A DNA stretch of 54,003 nucleotides from the NCBI RefSeq assembly GCF_900103735.1, contig NZ_FMXE01000034.1, positions 1 to 54,003 of the forward strand. The letters run 5' to 3'. This stretch comes from Algoriphagus alkaliphilus. GTDB taxonomy: Bacteria > Bacteroidota > Bacteroidia > Cytophagales > Cyclobacteriaceae. Shown here in pieces: positions 45,175-53,127 of the stretch (position 1 is the first letter of the stretch; each line of letters begins with the position of its first letter). A model generated the notes under the pieces. That model was not told where the DNA came from and did no database searches. It worked only from the letters and a program-made list of their open reading frames with translations. Position numbers and translations under genes: made by a program.

Positions 45175-45705
45175 ATGCTTGGGATCCTAAAAAATACCAC
45201 AATCACCAAAGGATTTGTTCTGGCTGGATTATTCAATATGACAGTATTGGTTTTTTCAAGATTCTTTACCAATCCTGTTATTCCTGAATCTGACCCGGTG
45301 GTGATGTCAAATTTCGGATTGGTAATGATTGTGGTTTGGGGGCTGGCCTATATTTCTGTTTCAAAAAATTATCCTGCTGTAAAATGGCTGGTGGCCGTCT
45401 TTGCAGTTGAGAAATTAATCTATGGTATCGTCTGGACTAAATGGAACCTTAACCACGAGCTCTCGGCAGTCTACGCCAAAGACACCATGGCCGGAATTTT
45501 CTATACCATCTATGGCCTCAATGACTGGATATTTTTTATCTTTTTCTCCTATGTGTTTTTACGGCTGATGCTGTATAAGAACTCCCAAAAGCTGCGCAGA
45601 ATAGCACGGACTGAAACCCGGCCGTCCGGCGATATTCCAACCCAAAGAGCTGCAATCGAAACACTGAATAGCCAAACTGAAAATATCCGAATTGATTCAA
45701 CATAG
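45175..45705 (+). CDS. Membrane protein of unknown function
   Basis: This is a 176-residue protein with four predicted spans (about 11-30, 45-62, 68-86 and 111-137), a cytoplasmic positively charged segment (YKNSQKLRRIARTE) and a polar tail. I do not recognise the family. The 3' part of the gene (45412-45629) is duplicated almost exactly at 48549-48763, where only a fragment remains. The phosphoesterase operon follows directly. The tail beyond RTETRPSG differs between the copies, so the shared break point lies in this codon run. Confidence 0.7.
   Translation: MLGILKNTTITKGFVLAGLFNMTVLVFSRFFTNPVIPESDPVVMSNFGLVMIVVWGLAYISVSKNYPAVKWLVAVFAVEKLIYGIVWTKWNLNHELSAVYAKDTMAGIFYTIYGLNDWIFFIFFSYVFLRLMLYKNSQKLRRIARTETRPSGDIPTQRAAIETLNSQTENIRIDST
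45412..45629 (+). repeat. Direct repeat, copy 1 (3' part of the membrane protein gene)
   Basis: About 215 bp match 48549-48763 with roughly five differences. The offset is constant at 3,134 bp from 45421 to 45629. The two copies flank the phosphoesterase/DUF3800/RNase-like operon. Confidence 0.9.
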
Positions 45706-45781
45706 AAAAGATGGAAAAATTCAAAATCCAAACAGCTATGGGAATGACCTAAATCCACCGAAAGATAAAAAGAGATAAATC

Positions 45782-46546
45782 ATGCCTCTCAAACTCCAAT
45801 ACGCTTCAGACCTTCACTTAGAATTTCCTGCAAACAAGGAATACCTAAAACTGTACCCTTTGCAGCCCGTAGGCGATGTATTGGTATTGGCGGGAGATAT
45901 TTTGCCCTTTGCGATATTGGATAAACACCAGGATTTTTTCAGTTACGTGGCAGATAGTTTTGAAACTACCTATTGGCTTCCTGGCAATCATGAATATTAC
46001 CGTTTTGATCTAGCTGAAAAAAACAGTGTGTTGAATGAGCAAATCCGCAGCAATGTGTTTTTGGTAAACAATACTTCGGCGATTTATAAAAATACGAGAC
46101 TGATTTTCTCTACCCTGTGGAGTAAAATCAGTCCGGAGAATCAATGGCTGATAGAAAGAAACTTGAATGATTTTCATCAAATTAAGTACAAGGGATTTCG
46201 CTTTTCGGGTGAACATTACAATCAATTGCATGAGGAAAGTTTGGCATTTATTCAAAATGAGTTGAAAACTGTACAAGAGGGAAAATTAGCAGTAATCACA
46301 CATCATTGCCCCACTTTTCTCAACTATCCTGAGCAATACAAGGGAGATGTCCTGAATGAAGCCTTTGCAGTAGAGTTATATGATTTGATTGAAAATTCAG
46401 AAATCGTGTTTTGGGTTTATGGCCATCATCACAGTAATGTGCCGGAGTTCAATATTGGAAAGACCAAGATGTTGACCAATCAATTAGGATATGTGCAGCA
46501 AGGAGAGCAAGGGCGATTTGAACCCAATAAATGGATAGAGATATGA
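45782..46546 (+). CDS. Calcineurin-like metallophosphoesterase, first gene of a three-gene operon
   Basis: This is a 254-residue cytoplasmic phosphoesterase with no signal peptide. Metal-site blocks in order are YASDLHLEF (DxH), LVLAGDILPF (GD), LPGNHEYYRF (GNHE), AVITHHCPTF (H) and WVYGHHHSNV (GHxH). The family acts on nucleic acids, cyclic nucleotides, phosphoproteins or nucleotide second messengers. Its stop codon overlaps the start of the DUF3800 gene (ATGA), so the two products are made together. The predicted role in this operon is open: nuclease, nucleotide hydrolase or control of the toxin-like third gene. Confidence 0.88.
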   Translation: MPLKLQYASDLHLEFPANKEYLKLYPLQPVGDVLVLAGDILPFAILDKHQDFFSYVADSFETTYWLPGNHEYYRFDLAEKNSVLNEQIRSNVFLVNNTSAIYKNTRLIFSTLWSKISPENQWLIERNLNDFHQIKYKGFRFSGEHYNQLHEESLAFIQNELKTVQEGKLAVITHHCPTFLNYPEQYKGDVLNEAFAVELYDLIENSEIVFWVYGHHHSNVPEFNIGKTKMLTNQLGYVQQGEQGRFEPNKWIEI

Positions 46547-47214
46547 ATAAGACCTTTAACTTCTACTGCGATGAAAGCTGTCATTTAGAGAATGACGGTC
46601 AGCCCTATATGCTGATCGGATATATCAGCTGTGCCTACAATCAGGTGAAAATGCATTCTCAAAGTATCCGACAGCTTAAAGAAGATCATGGGGTGTTTTC
46701 AGAAGTGAAGTGGAGCAAACTTTCCAAATCTGCCTATCCTCTTTACAATGATTTGGTTGACTACTTTTTTGCAACCGATCTCCAATACAGAGCTATTGTG
46801 ATCGACAAGAGTAAGCTCCGTCATGCAGATTTCTCCCAAGATCATGACGACTTTTATTACAAAATGTATTTCCAGCTTCTGAGCAAAAAATTGGTGCCGG
46901 AGTATTGCCATAATATCTATCTGGACATCAAGGATACCCGTAGTGCTAAAAAGGTAAATGGTCTCAGATCCTTTCTTTCCTCAAATTTGATCCAGGTCAG
47001 GAACCTACAGAATATCCGCTCTCACGAGAGTGAACTGATGCAGCTGGCGGATATTATTACCGGAGCGTTGTCTTATCACCTACGGGGATTAGAGCGGGTA
47101 ATTGCCAAAAACAAAATAATCGAAAAAATTCAGCAGCATAGCAAGCATCCCCTGACTCATTCTACAACTAAGGATCAGAAAAAATTCAATCTCTTTTTTA
47201 TTGATTTGAAGTGA
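46543..47214 (+). CDS. DUF3800 protein
   Basis: This is a 223-residue protein starting at ATG 46543 (MNKTFNFYCDES). The family has an RNase H-like fold with acidic active-site residues; the N-terminal Asp-Glu is visible in FYCDESCHLE, the next block in SEVKWSKLS, a further Asp in NIYLDIKDTRS, and the C-terminal acid in LMQLADIITGALSYHL. DUF3800 genes are frequent in accessory and defence-rich regions, often beside restriction systems; no function is established. It overlaps the phosphoesterase gene by 4 bp and is followed after 1 nt by the RNase-like gene. Confidence 0.85.
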   Translation: MNKTFNFYCDESCHLENDGQPYMLIGYISCAYNQVKMHSQSIRQLKEDHGVFSEVKWSKLSKSAYPLYNDLVDYFFATDLQYRAIVIDKSKLRHADFSQDHDDFYYKMYFQLLSKKLVPEYCHNIYLDIKDTRSAKKVNGLRSFLSSNLIQVRNLQNIRSHESELMQLADIITGALSYHLRGLERVIAKNKIIEKIQQHSKHPLTHSTTKDQKKFNLFFIDLK

Positions 47215-47215
47215 T

Positions 47216-47755
47216 ATGATGCCAACCAATCTACTTAAGAACTATCCGGATTTGCTGGAAATCATGCATTTGTCTGAAAGAGAAAGAACCATCTCGCTTC
47301 GATCAATTTTCCGAAGGGATGTGGAGGAAAATCCAGGCTTGAATTTCAGGACTAAGATCATTCGCCCTATTAAAGGTGAGGAACCTGCCATGGATTTACT
47401 TTTCAAGCATTTGACGACGGAAGAAATACAGGAGATGGACGAGAATGGAAAGGAATACCCGAAAAGGATTTTTGAGAAGGACCGATCTCAACGCTTACAT
47501 TGGGTAAGGTTTCATTTAGAAGAATCAAAAAAAGAAGGAGTTGAAATATTCAGCGTTGAAGAAAGGGATCAGAAAAAAAGGGTAGACATCATTCGGACAT
47601 ACATTTTCGATGTTGATCAGAATTATGTCATTGTACTTGATCCGCAGCGTAGTCTTAGGGATTACTATTTGGTAACTGCCTACTATCTGAACAAGGATTA
47701 TGGAGCGAAAAAGATCAAGAAGCTCTTGAAGAAAAAGCTTCCCATCCTCCATTAA
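47216..47755 (+). CDS. Small protein resembling PBECR/ColE5-D-type RNases
   Basis: This is a 179-residue protein with no membrane segment. The C-terminal half (SQRLHWVRFHLEES, then TYIFDVDQNYVIVLDPQRS, LRDYYLVTAYYLNKDYGAKK) has the strand order and His/Arg/Tyr content of phage Barnase-EndoU-ColicinE5/D-RelE-like nucleases. This is recognition by eye and not certain. The N-terminal 90 residues are charged and helical. If the RNase reading is right, it would be the toxic or effector part of the operon, with no obvious separate antitoxin gene. Start at 47216 or 47219 (two adjacent ATG codons). A hairpin terminator follows at once. Confidence 0.55.
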   Translation: MMPTNLLKNYPDLLEIMHLSERERTISLRSIFRRDVEENPGLNFRTKIIRPIKGEEPAMDLLFKHLTTEEIQEMDENGKEYPKRIFEKDRSQRLHWVRFHLEESKKEGVEIFSVEERDQKKRVDIIRTYIFDVDQNYVIVLDPQRSLRDYYLVTAYYLNKDYGAKKIKKLLKKKLPILH

Positions 47756-47763
47756 AACCGCAG

Positions 47764-47793
47764 GGCTCGATACATATCTTGATGTACCGAGCC
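47764..47793 (+). terminator. Intrinsic terminator of the three-gene operon
   Basis: The hairpin with arms GGCTCGATACAT and ATGTACCGAGCC has one mismatch and a 6-nt loop, starts 9 nt after the stop codon of the last gene, and is followed by a T-rich CTCCTTTTT. The tight position supports termination here. Confidence 0.7.
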
Positions 47794-47900
47794 CCGAAAC
47801 TCCTTTTTCCAATGGTAAAATGAGCAGGACAAAAGTATCAGAATCAATTGATTTAAACAATTTATTTAAAAATAATTAACACCTGTGTTTTGAGAACCTG

Positions 47901-48360
47901 TTAGAGGACGCGTTAGAGTTTTGGTTAGAGAACGCAAGAGTTTAGAAAGATGTGAAACAGGAGATTGAGGTGTAAGGCGTTGATGAATCGGATGAATTAA
48001 ATTTAGAAGAAGAGTTAGAAGAAGCTCTTCTCCATCATGATCAAAAAGCTGTAGAAGAATCGATTCTCCATATTGAGCGATAAATTCTCTATAACAGGCT
48101 TCTATCAGTTAGAGATGCGCCAGGCAGATGAATTGTCAAAGAAAATGGAGCTAATATCAGTAAAAGAATTCTCCATAACTGGCGATGAATTCTCCATAAT
48201 TAATACGAAACAGGCATTAAAGATTAAAAAGGGCCTTTTTGATTAGGAACAATTCTCCATAACACATTCAAAATTCTCGATAAACTTCATAAAATGGTTG
48301 AACTAACCGAAGGACCTGTTAGAGATTTTGTTAGAGAACCTGTTAGAGTTTCTGTTAGAA
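47901..48360. repeat. Periodic 12-nt and 21-nt repeat tracts with no recognised gene
   Basis: TTAGAG-type hexamers occur at 47901, 47913, 47925 and again at 48319, 48331, 48343, 48355, exactly 12 nt apart. Between them ATTCTCCATA or close variants start at 48063, 48084, 48168, 48189, 48252 and 48273, all separated by multiples of 21 nt. The 21-nt phase reads as seven-residue units such as FSITGDE, FSIINTK, FSITHSK in one frame from 48055, with one TAG at 48244-48246. This is either a degraded repeat protein or a non-coding periodic array. Confidence 0.6.
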
Positions 48361-48379
48361 AACACATCAGTTTAGCGTG

Positions 48380-48532
48380 ATGAAATCGAGCTTTTCTGCC
48401 ACAAGCAGGCCTGCCTGTGGCAGACAGGCATGACCCTGCGGTGTCACACTGAGGAATGATTATCCCTCATGCGAAGATTCCCTGTCCGACTACAGGCGGG
48501 CATGTGATCATTGAAAATCAAATTATAAACAG
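48380..48532. repeat. Fourth copy of the structured repeat, with a REP-type hairpin inserted
   Basis: It shares with the unit at 24963 the blocks ATGAAAT, GGAATGATTATCC, GATTCCCTGTCCGACTACAG and GCGGGCATGTG, and the end AAATTATAAACAGATGAA. A 28-bp near-perfect hairpin (48396-48423, arms CTGCCACAAGCAGG and CCTGCCTGTGGCAG) lies in its first part. The element abuts the truncated copy of the membrane protein gene. Confidence 0.7.
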
Positions 48533-48548
48533 ATGAAGCGGTAAAATC

Positions 48549-48763
48549 ATTAACTATGGTATCGTCTGGACTAATTGGATCCTTAACCACGAGCTCTCGG
48601 CAGTCTACGCCAAAGACACCATGGCCGGAATTTTCTATACCATCTATGGCCTCAATGACTGGATATTTTTTATCTTTTTCTCCTATGTGTTTTTACGGCT
48701 GATGCTGGATAAGAACTCCCAAAAGCTGCGCAGAATAGCACGGACTGAAACCCGGCCGTCCGG
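48549..48763 (+). repeat. Direct repeat, copy 2
   Basis: This is the near-identical copy of 45412-45629. It begins in mid-gene and ends at the same codon run as copy 1. Confidence 0.9.
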
Positions 48764-48872
48764 TGAAAATGTAAGCGTATTTTGTGCCTACACCCCATCA
48801 GCCACCGGAATCTCCCCCCCTGCTAGTGATAATCTAGCCCAAAGGATGCAACTTGGTCCTGCGGAAAATTGA
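48555..48872 (+). pseudogene. Truncated duplicate of the 45175 membrane protein gene
   Basis: The frame begins within the gene (YGIVWTNWILNHELSAVYAK), runs through the last membrane span to RTETRPSG, and continues into unrelated sequence (ENVSVFCAYTPSATGISPPA) to a stop at 48872. It has no start for its first two thirds. Its end overlaps the lactate permease start by 4 bp. Confidence 0.8.
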
Positions 48873-50308
48873 TTGCATTGCTTTTGGAAAACTGGACCGT
48901 CCTTATCTCATTTCTTATTCTGCTCCTTGGGGTATTTGCCCTGAGAAAACTCTGGCTCGGTGCCTTACTCGCCCTGCTTTTTGTCTTTGTTTCCAAGGCT
49001 ATTGTCCTGCAAGAACTTGCCTTTGCCCTGCTCCCCTTCGGCTCGGGTTTTGTCATCTCCGTCGAATTGGCCCTGCTGCTCTTTGGGGCTTACTTCTTCT
49101 ACCATACACTTTACGCCAACGGGCATTTCACAAAATTTATCGAAGTCAACGCCTCCTTCTCCTCCAAGCTTTTTGTCATTCTTATCCTCTGCCTATTTAT
49201 GGGGAGTTTTATGGAAGGGATAGCCGGATTTGGCATCCCGGCCATGCTGATCGCCCCCCTCCTGCTGAGCTTGGGATTTAAGCCGCTGACGAGTATCGTC
49301 TTGCCTTTGGCCGCCAACACGACCGCCGTGACTTTTGGGGCTTTGGGAACGCCCTTTAAGGTTGGTTTGGGAATCTATGAATCTGATTCCACGGTGCTCC
49401 ATACCCTGATCTTAAACAGCCTGCCGGCATTGGTGCTGCCCTTTCTCTTGGCCTACATCTTTAGCCAAACCGAACAGACTGAAACCAATTGGAAAAAGGA
49501 CTGGAAAATGCTTACCGGGGCGGGTTTCTCTTTTACCCTTCCCTACTTCCTCACCGGCTTGGTAAGTGTGGAGTATCCGGCGGTACTTGCCGGATTTGTA
49601 GGCTTGGTGCTCTTTGTATCGCTCTTTGTGGCCAAAAGCGAACGGCCCAGCGCGTCCTTTTGGCTGGACACCTTTTATCCCTACCTGATTTTGGTCCTGC
49701 TCTTGGTCTTGGCCAAGTATTTCCTCTCCGATTATAGCTGGAAATTCAAGGACAGCATCCGTCCCCTGTCCCTGTATCAGCCCGGGTTGATATTTATGCT
49801 AAGCAGCTTGGTGTATCTTATCCCCATCCAAAAAAACAGGCTCTGGGTCCAGCTTTTCAGTCAGGGAAAAGATACCCTCCTGAAAACCGGGAAGTCCATG
49901 GCCACGATATTCTTGCTCGTTTGCTTTGCGCAGCTGATTCAGGGAGACCTGCTGCAGCTCATCAATACCCACTACATGGGATTGCGGGAGACCACTAAGC
50001 TCCTGCTCAATCCACTGATCGGAGTCACGGGTAGCTTTATCAGCGGAAGCGCGACGATGAGCAATCTGCTCCTCGGCAATGCGATACAAGCGGATGTGAC
50101 GCTCGGGAGAAATCTGCCCCTGCTCCTGGCACTGCTGCACACGGGGAGTGCCATCGGCAATGCGATATCCCTGCAGAATATCATCATGGTGAAGTCGGTG
50201 GTGAATCAGCCTCTGATCGGATATGCCAAGCTGATGAAATACAATCTCCTTGTCGTGGGCTTTTATGTGGTGTTGGTGATCGTCTTGGCTCTGCTGATCC
50301 GGGGCTGA
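48869..50308 (+). CDS. lctP: L-lactate permease (LctP family)
   Basis: This is a 479-residue integral membrane transporter with about 12-14 hydrophobic spans. The family signature is visible in MGSFMEGIAGFGIPAMLIAP and LPLAANTTAVTFGALGTPFK, and near the C-terminus in GVTGSFISGSATMSNLLLGN and HTGSAIGNAISLQNIIMVKS. LctP proteins take up lactate or glycolate with protons. The start is TTG at 48869 (MIALLLENWTVLISFL); no ATG lies before residue 110. It is somewhat shorter than the E. coli enzyme (about 550). The 5' end directly abuts the truncated duplicate, so the original upstream region may have been replaced. Confidence 0.88.
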   Translation: MIALLLENWTVLISFLILLLGVFALRKLWLGALLALLFVFVSKAIVLQELAFALLPFGSGFVISVELALLLFGAYFFYHTLYANGHFTKFIEVNASFSSKLFVILILCLFMGSFMEGIAGFGIPAMLIAPLLLSLGFKPLTSIVLPLAANTTAVTFGALGTPFKVGLGIYESDSTVLHTLILNSLPALVLPFLLAYIFSQTEQTETNWKKDWKMLTGAGFSFTLPYFLTGLVSVEYPAVLAGFVGLVLFVSLFVAKSERPSASFWLDTFYPYLILVLLLVLAKYFLSDYSWKFKDSIRPLSLYQPGLIFMLSSLVYLIPIQKNRLWVQLFSQGKDTLLKTGKSMATIFLLVCFAQLIQGDLLQLINTHYMGLRETTKLLLNPLIGVTGSFISGSATMSNLLLGNAIQADVTLGRNLPLLLALLHTGSAIGNAISLQNIIMVKSVVNQPLIGYAKLMKYNLLVVGFYVVLVIVLALLIRG

Positions 50309-50388
50309 AGTAGCTGAAATGTGAAAGGGAATGTGGATTCCGGAGAGTGATCGATTGAAAAAAATTATAAATTCCGATTCTGGAAATT

Positions 50389-52101
50389 ATGGATACAGTT
50401 GATTTTGAAATATGGATGTTCATCGCCGGATTGGGAATTTTTCTATTCGGAATGTATCACCTAGAGACCGGGCTGAAGGGTCTGGCGGGCAATTCATTCA
50501 AGAAATTGCTGCAACGCTTCACCGACAAACGCTGGAAAGGGATTCTGACGGGCTCTTTTGTGACGGCCATTCTGCAAAGCAGTTCCCTGGTCACACTACT
50601 GGTGCTGGCGTTTTTAGGAGCGGGCATGATCAGCCTGCAGAATTCACTTGGAGTGGTTTTTGGGGCAAATCTGGGTACCACAGTGACCGCCTGGATCGTA
50701 GCCACCGTGGGATTCAAACTGGACATCGCAGATCTTTCGTACCCCTTTTTGGCCATAGGTTCCTTAAGCTACCTCCTGCTGGACAGTCGCCCGGTATTAA
50801 AAAACTGGGGCAGTTTTCTGATCGGATTCGGCTTGCTTTTCCTCGGGCTTGATTTTATGAAAACCTCCATCGAGGATGTGGCCGGGCAAGTGGACCTGCG
50901 CCTGTATGCAAATGTGGGCTTGTGGATATTTCTTTTGATCGGCCTGATCACCACGGTATTGATCCAGTCGAGTTCGGCCATGATCGTGATCGTCCTGAGC
51001 GCACTAAATGCCGAACTGATCAGCATCCACCAATCCGTGGCCATAATCATCGGCGCAAATGTCGGGACAACCTCCACGCTGATCATTGCTTCCTTCAATG
51101 GCACCGCGGACAAAAAACGCCTGGCTGCCGCAAATGTGATTTTCAACCTCGTCGCCGGGGCGGTGAGCTTTTTGCTGCTGAGGCAAATGGTTTATTTCAC
51201 CATTCATTACCTCGGCATCAGGGAACCCCTGCTGGAGTTGGTATTTCTGAATACCCTGATCAACCTGATCGGCATCGTCCTGTTTTTTCCCTTCATCCCC
51301 GCTTTTGCGCGATTTATGAACCGTCGGTTTGTTAAATCCGAGCCATCCGGAACCTGTCTTTACATCAAAAATGTGGACCCTGAGGTCTCCGATGTAGCAC
51401 TTCAGGCATTGGACAATGAAATCTCGAGGGTCTACACCCTGGTTGAGGAATTTATCCTGGACTGCCTGCTCATCGGCAAGAATGGAAACCATCGCTCTTC
51501 CGGGATAAAAAATATTTTCAGGATAGAAAAAAACCTGCTGGAAACCTACGCTCAACTTAAGACCATCGAAGATGAAATCACCGACTATTACACTCAGATC
51601 CAGCGCTTTAAGCTGACTCAATCCGAAGCCGATCTTACTTCCAATTACCTGATCCGTGTGAGATCGATGATCATAGCCGCCAAAAACATCAAAGATGTCA
51701 TTCCAAACATCAAAGAAATGGCTGATAGCGAGGACCCTGTGGCGGTTGAAATTCTGGGCAGCCTGCAGAACTTTGCGGTTAAGAACCTGAATAAACTGAG
51801 CAGCCAAGCGCCGGAGGGAATGGGCAGGGAAGAAATCTCCCGGCTGCAGCGTGAGTATGAGGATTTCTACATTCTGACGGTTAATTATCTTTATAAAAAT
51901 ATTCCGCCCAAGGCGCAGTTGAGCGTTTCGGTGTCCTCAATCACCAATGCGATCAGAAAGATCGTCTCCACTTTGGAGGAATTAATAACCTCGGTTAATC
52001 ATCCGGAATCCAGGAATAACAAGGGGACGGAGCCTGCCGCGACAGATGCGGGAACTTTGCCTGCCGAGAGTCCATTTGGACCTTTGCAGGGCCAAGACTG
52101 A
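50389..52101 (+). CDS. Na/Pi cotransporter family protein with PhoU-like C-terminal domain
   Basis: This is a 570-residue membrane protein. Two inverted transporter repeats each carry the QSSS motif (AILQSSSLVTLL at about 60 and VLIQSSSAMIVIVL at about 190), each followed by a GANLGTT/GANVGTT block. About nine spans end near residue 315. The C-terminal 250 residues are helical and PhoU-like (DNEISRVYTLVEEFILDCLL, MIIAAKNIKDVIPNIKEMA). The family imports phosphate with sodium (YjbB/NptA type); the PhoU-like tail may regulate it. No pho-box-like site was found upstream. Confidence 0.9.
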   Translation: MDTVDFEIWMFIAGLGIFLFGMYHLETGLKGLAGNSFKKLLQRFTDKRWKGILTGSFVTAILQSSSLVTLLVLAFLGAGMISLQNSLGVVFGANLGTTVTAWIVATVGFKLDIADLSYPFLAIGSLSYLLLDSRPVLKNWGSFLIGFGLLFLGLDFMKTSIEDVAGQVDLRLYANVGLWIFLLIGLITTVLIQSSSAMIVIVLSALNAELISIHQSVAIIIGANVGTTSTLIIASFNGTADKKRLAAANVIFNLVAGAVSFLLLRQMVYFTIHYLGIREPLLELVFLNTLINLIGIVLFFPFIPAFARFMNRRFVKSEPSGTCLYIKNVDPEVSDVALQALDNEISRVYTLVEEFILDCLLIGKNGNHRSSGIKNIFRIEKNLLETYAQLKTIEDEITDYYTQIQRFKLTQSEADLTSNYLIRVRSMIIAAKNIKDVIPNIKEMADSEDPVAVEILGSLQNFAVKNLNKLSSQAPEGMGREEISRLQREYEDFYILTVNYLYKNIPPKAQLSVSVSSITNAIRKIVSTLEELITSVNHPESRNNKGTEPAATDAGTLPAESPFGPLQGQD

Positions 52102-52369
52102 TTTTCTCCCCAGGTCAGTATTGGACCTGACAGCATTGGATACTCCAGTCTTAAGCTTCAGGGGGGCTGCTGAAAATTATACTGGCTTGACCCTAAGGCT
52201 CCTACTCCGACTTCGTTTTTCAGCGGACTAATTCCCGGCTTCTGAAGGCTGAATCCCGTTAAGCATAGGGAAGCTCGAAACCATCGCCGACAACAGGGAG
52301 GAGCAGGCCTTTCACAGGAGCATCCGCCGAAAAGCTTTGGGAGTAGGTAAAGAAGCAAAACACAAACAC
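52102..52369. other. Intergenic spacer with small inverted repeats
   Basis: CAGGTC/GACCTG (52111-52116, 52124-52129) could form a 6-bp hairpin shortly after the transporter gene. GCTGAAAA and TTTTCAGC lie about 50 bp apart near 52167 and 52217. No gene or strong terminator was seen. Confidence 0.4.
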
Positions 52370-53050
52370 ATGAACTTTACGATCACAATCACCAACGTTT
52401 CAACAGTTGAAGAACTTCCCGGCTATTGGAAGGATCAGGATTACATCAACTTGTTGGAAGCCTTCAATTTTCCAGATGCCAACACGGTAAAGCCGGAAAA
52501 CCTGAGGGAAATGCTCCATATGGCAATCACCGATTTTGAACCCAATGAAGCTGCGGAGATTGTATTGACCTACAAACTTTCCAAGCGCTTAAACGAAGGG
52601 CAAATCGCTCAAATTTCCAATGACATGCTGCTGGACAAGATCTCCGAGGAGTATCCTGAAATCGACCTGCATCATGATTTGTTCAGCATCAACCAATTGC
52701 TTTTTAAGGCTTTCAACGGGAAATTCCCAAATGCAAAAGCAACCCTGGCTGACTTCTCTATGGTTTCCAAGGATGGCTTTGCGGGGGAAATCACCAAGGA
52801 AATGGTTTTAAAATCCCTGAATAATGGGATCTCGGACAGGAATCTCATCAAAAGATTATTCACCGAGCAGATGACTACCGCCAAGAAATTTGAAGAGGCG
52901 GATGGGGTATTGTGGGAATTGAACAAGAAAGATGCGACAAACTTTAATCTGGTAACTTCAGAATACTGGTTGAAAAAGGAGGAGTTTGAACAGCCTGAAT
53001 TTGAAGGGCATTGCTTGCTGACGGAAGATGAGGAAAGCAGGAATTCCTAA
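52370..53050 (+). CDS. Conserved-looking protein of unknown function
   Basis: This is a 226-residue soluble acidic protein, starting at ATG 52370 (MNFTITITNVSTVEELPGYW). I do not recognise the family. It is mostly helical by composition, with several Asp/Glu-rich patches (FEPNEAAEIVL, DKISEEYPEIDLHHDLF) and no signal peptide, membrane span or metal motif. The codon pattern and length are gene-like, and an AT-poor spacer precedes it. The possible extension to 52337 adds 11 basic residues and is unlikely. Confidence 0.7.
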   Translation: MNFTITITNVSTVEELPGYWKDQDYINLLEAFNFPDANTVKPENLREMLHMAITDFEPNEAAEIVLTYKLSKRLNEGQIAQISNDMLLDKISEEYPEIDLHHDLFSINQLLFKAFNGKFPNAKATLADFSMVSKDGFAGEITKEMVLKSLNNGISDRNLIKRLFTEQMTTAKKFEEADGVLWELNKKDATNFNLVTSEYWLKKEEFEQPEFEGHCLLTEDEESRNS

Positions 53051-53127
53051 GCAGGCCGCGGTTGAGTGTAGTTTGACGCTTGCCCATTTAGCCCGCGCTG
53101 CTGACTTTAGTCTATTTTTATGGGTCA

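Noticed and set aside
48621..48872. Separate small gene starting at the ATG in the duplicated segment
   Set aside because: It is only the 3' part of the duplicated membrane protein gene, so it is listed as a pseudogene.
51004..51807. Reverse-strand open frame of 267 codons
   Set aside because: It is a shadow of the Na/Pi cotransporter gene with no motifs of its own.
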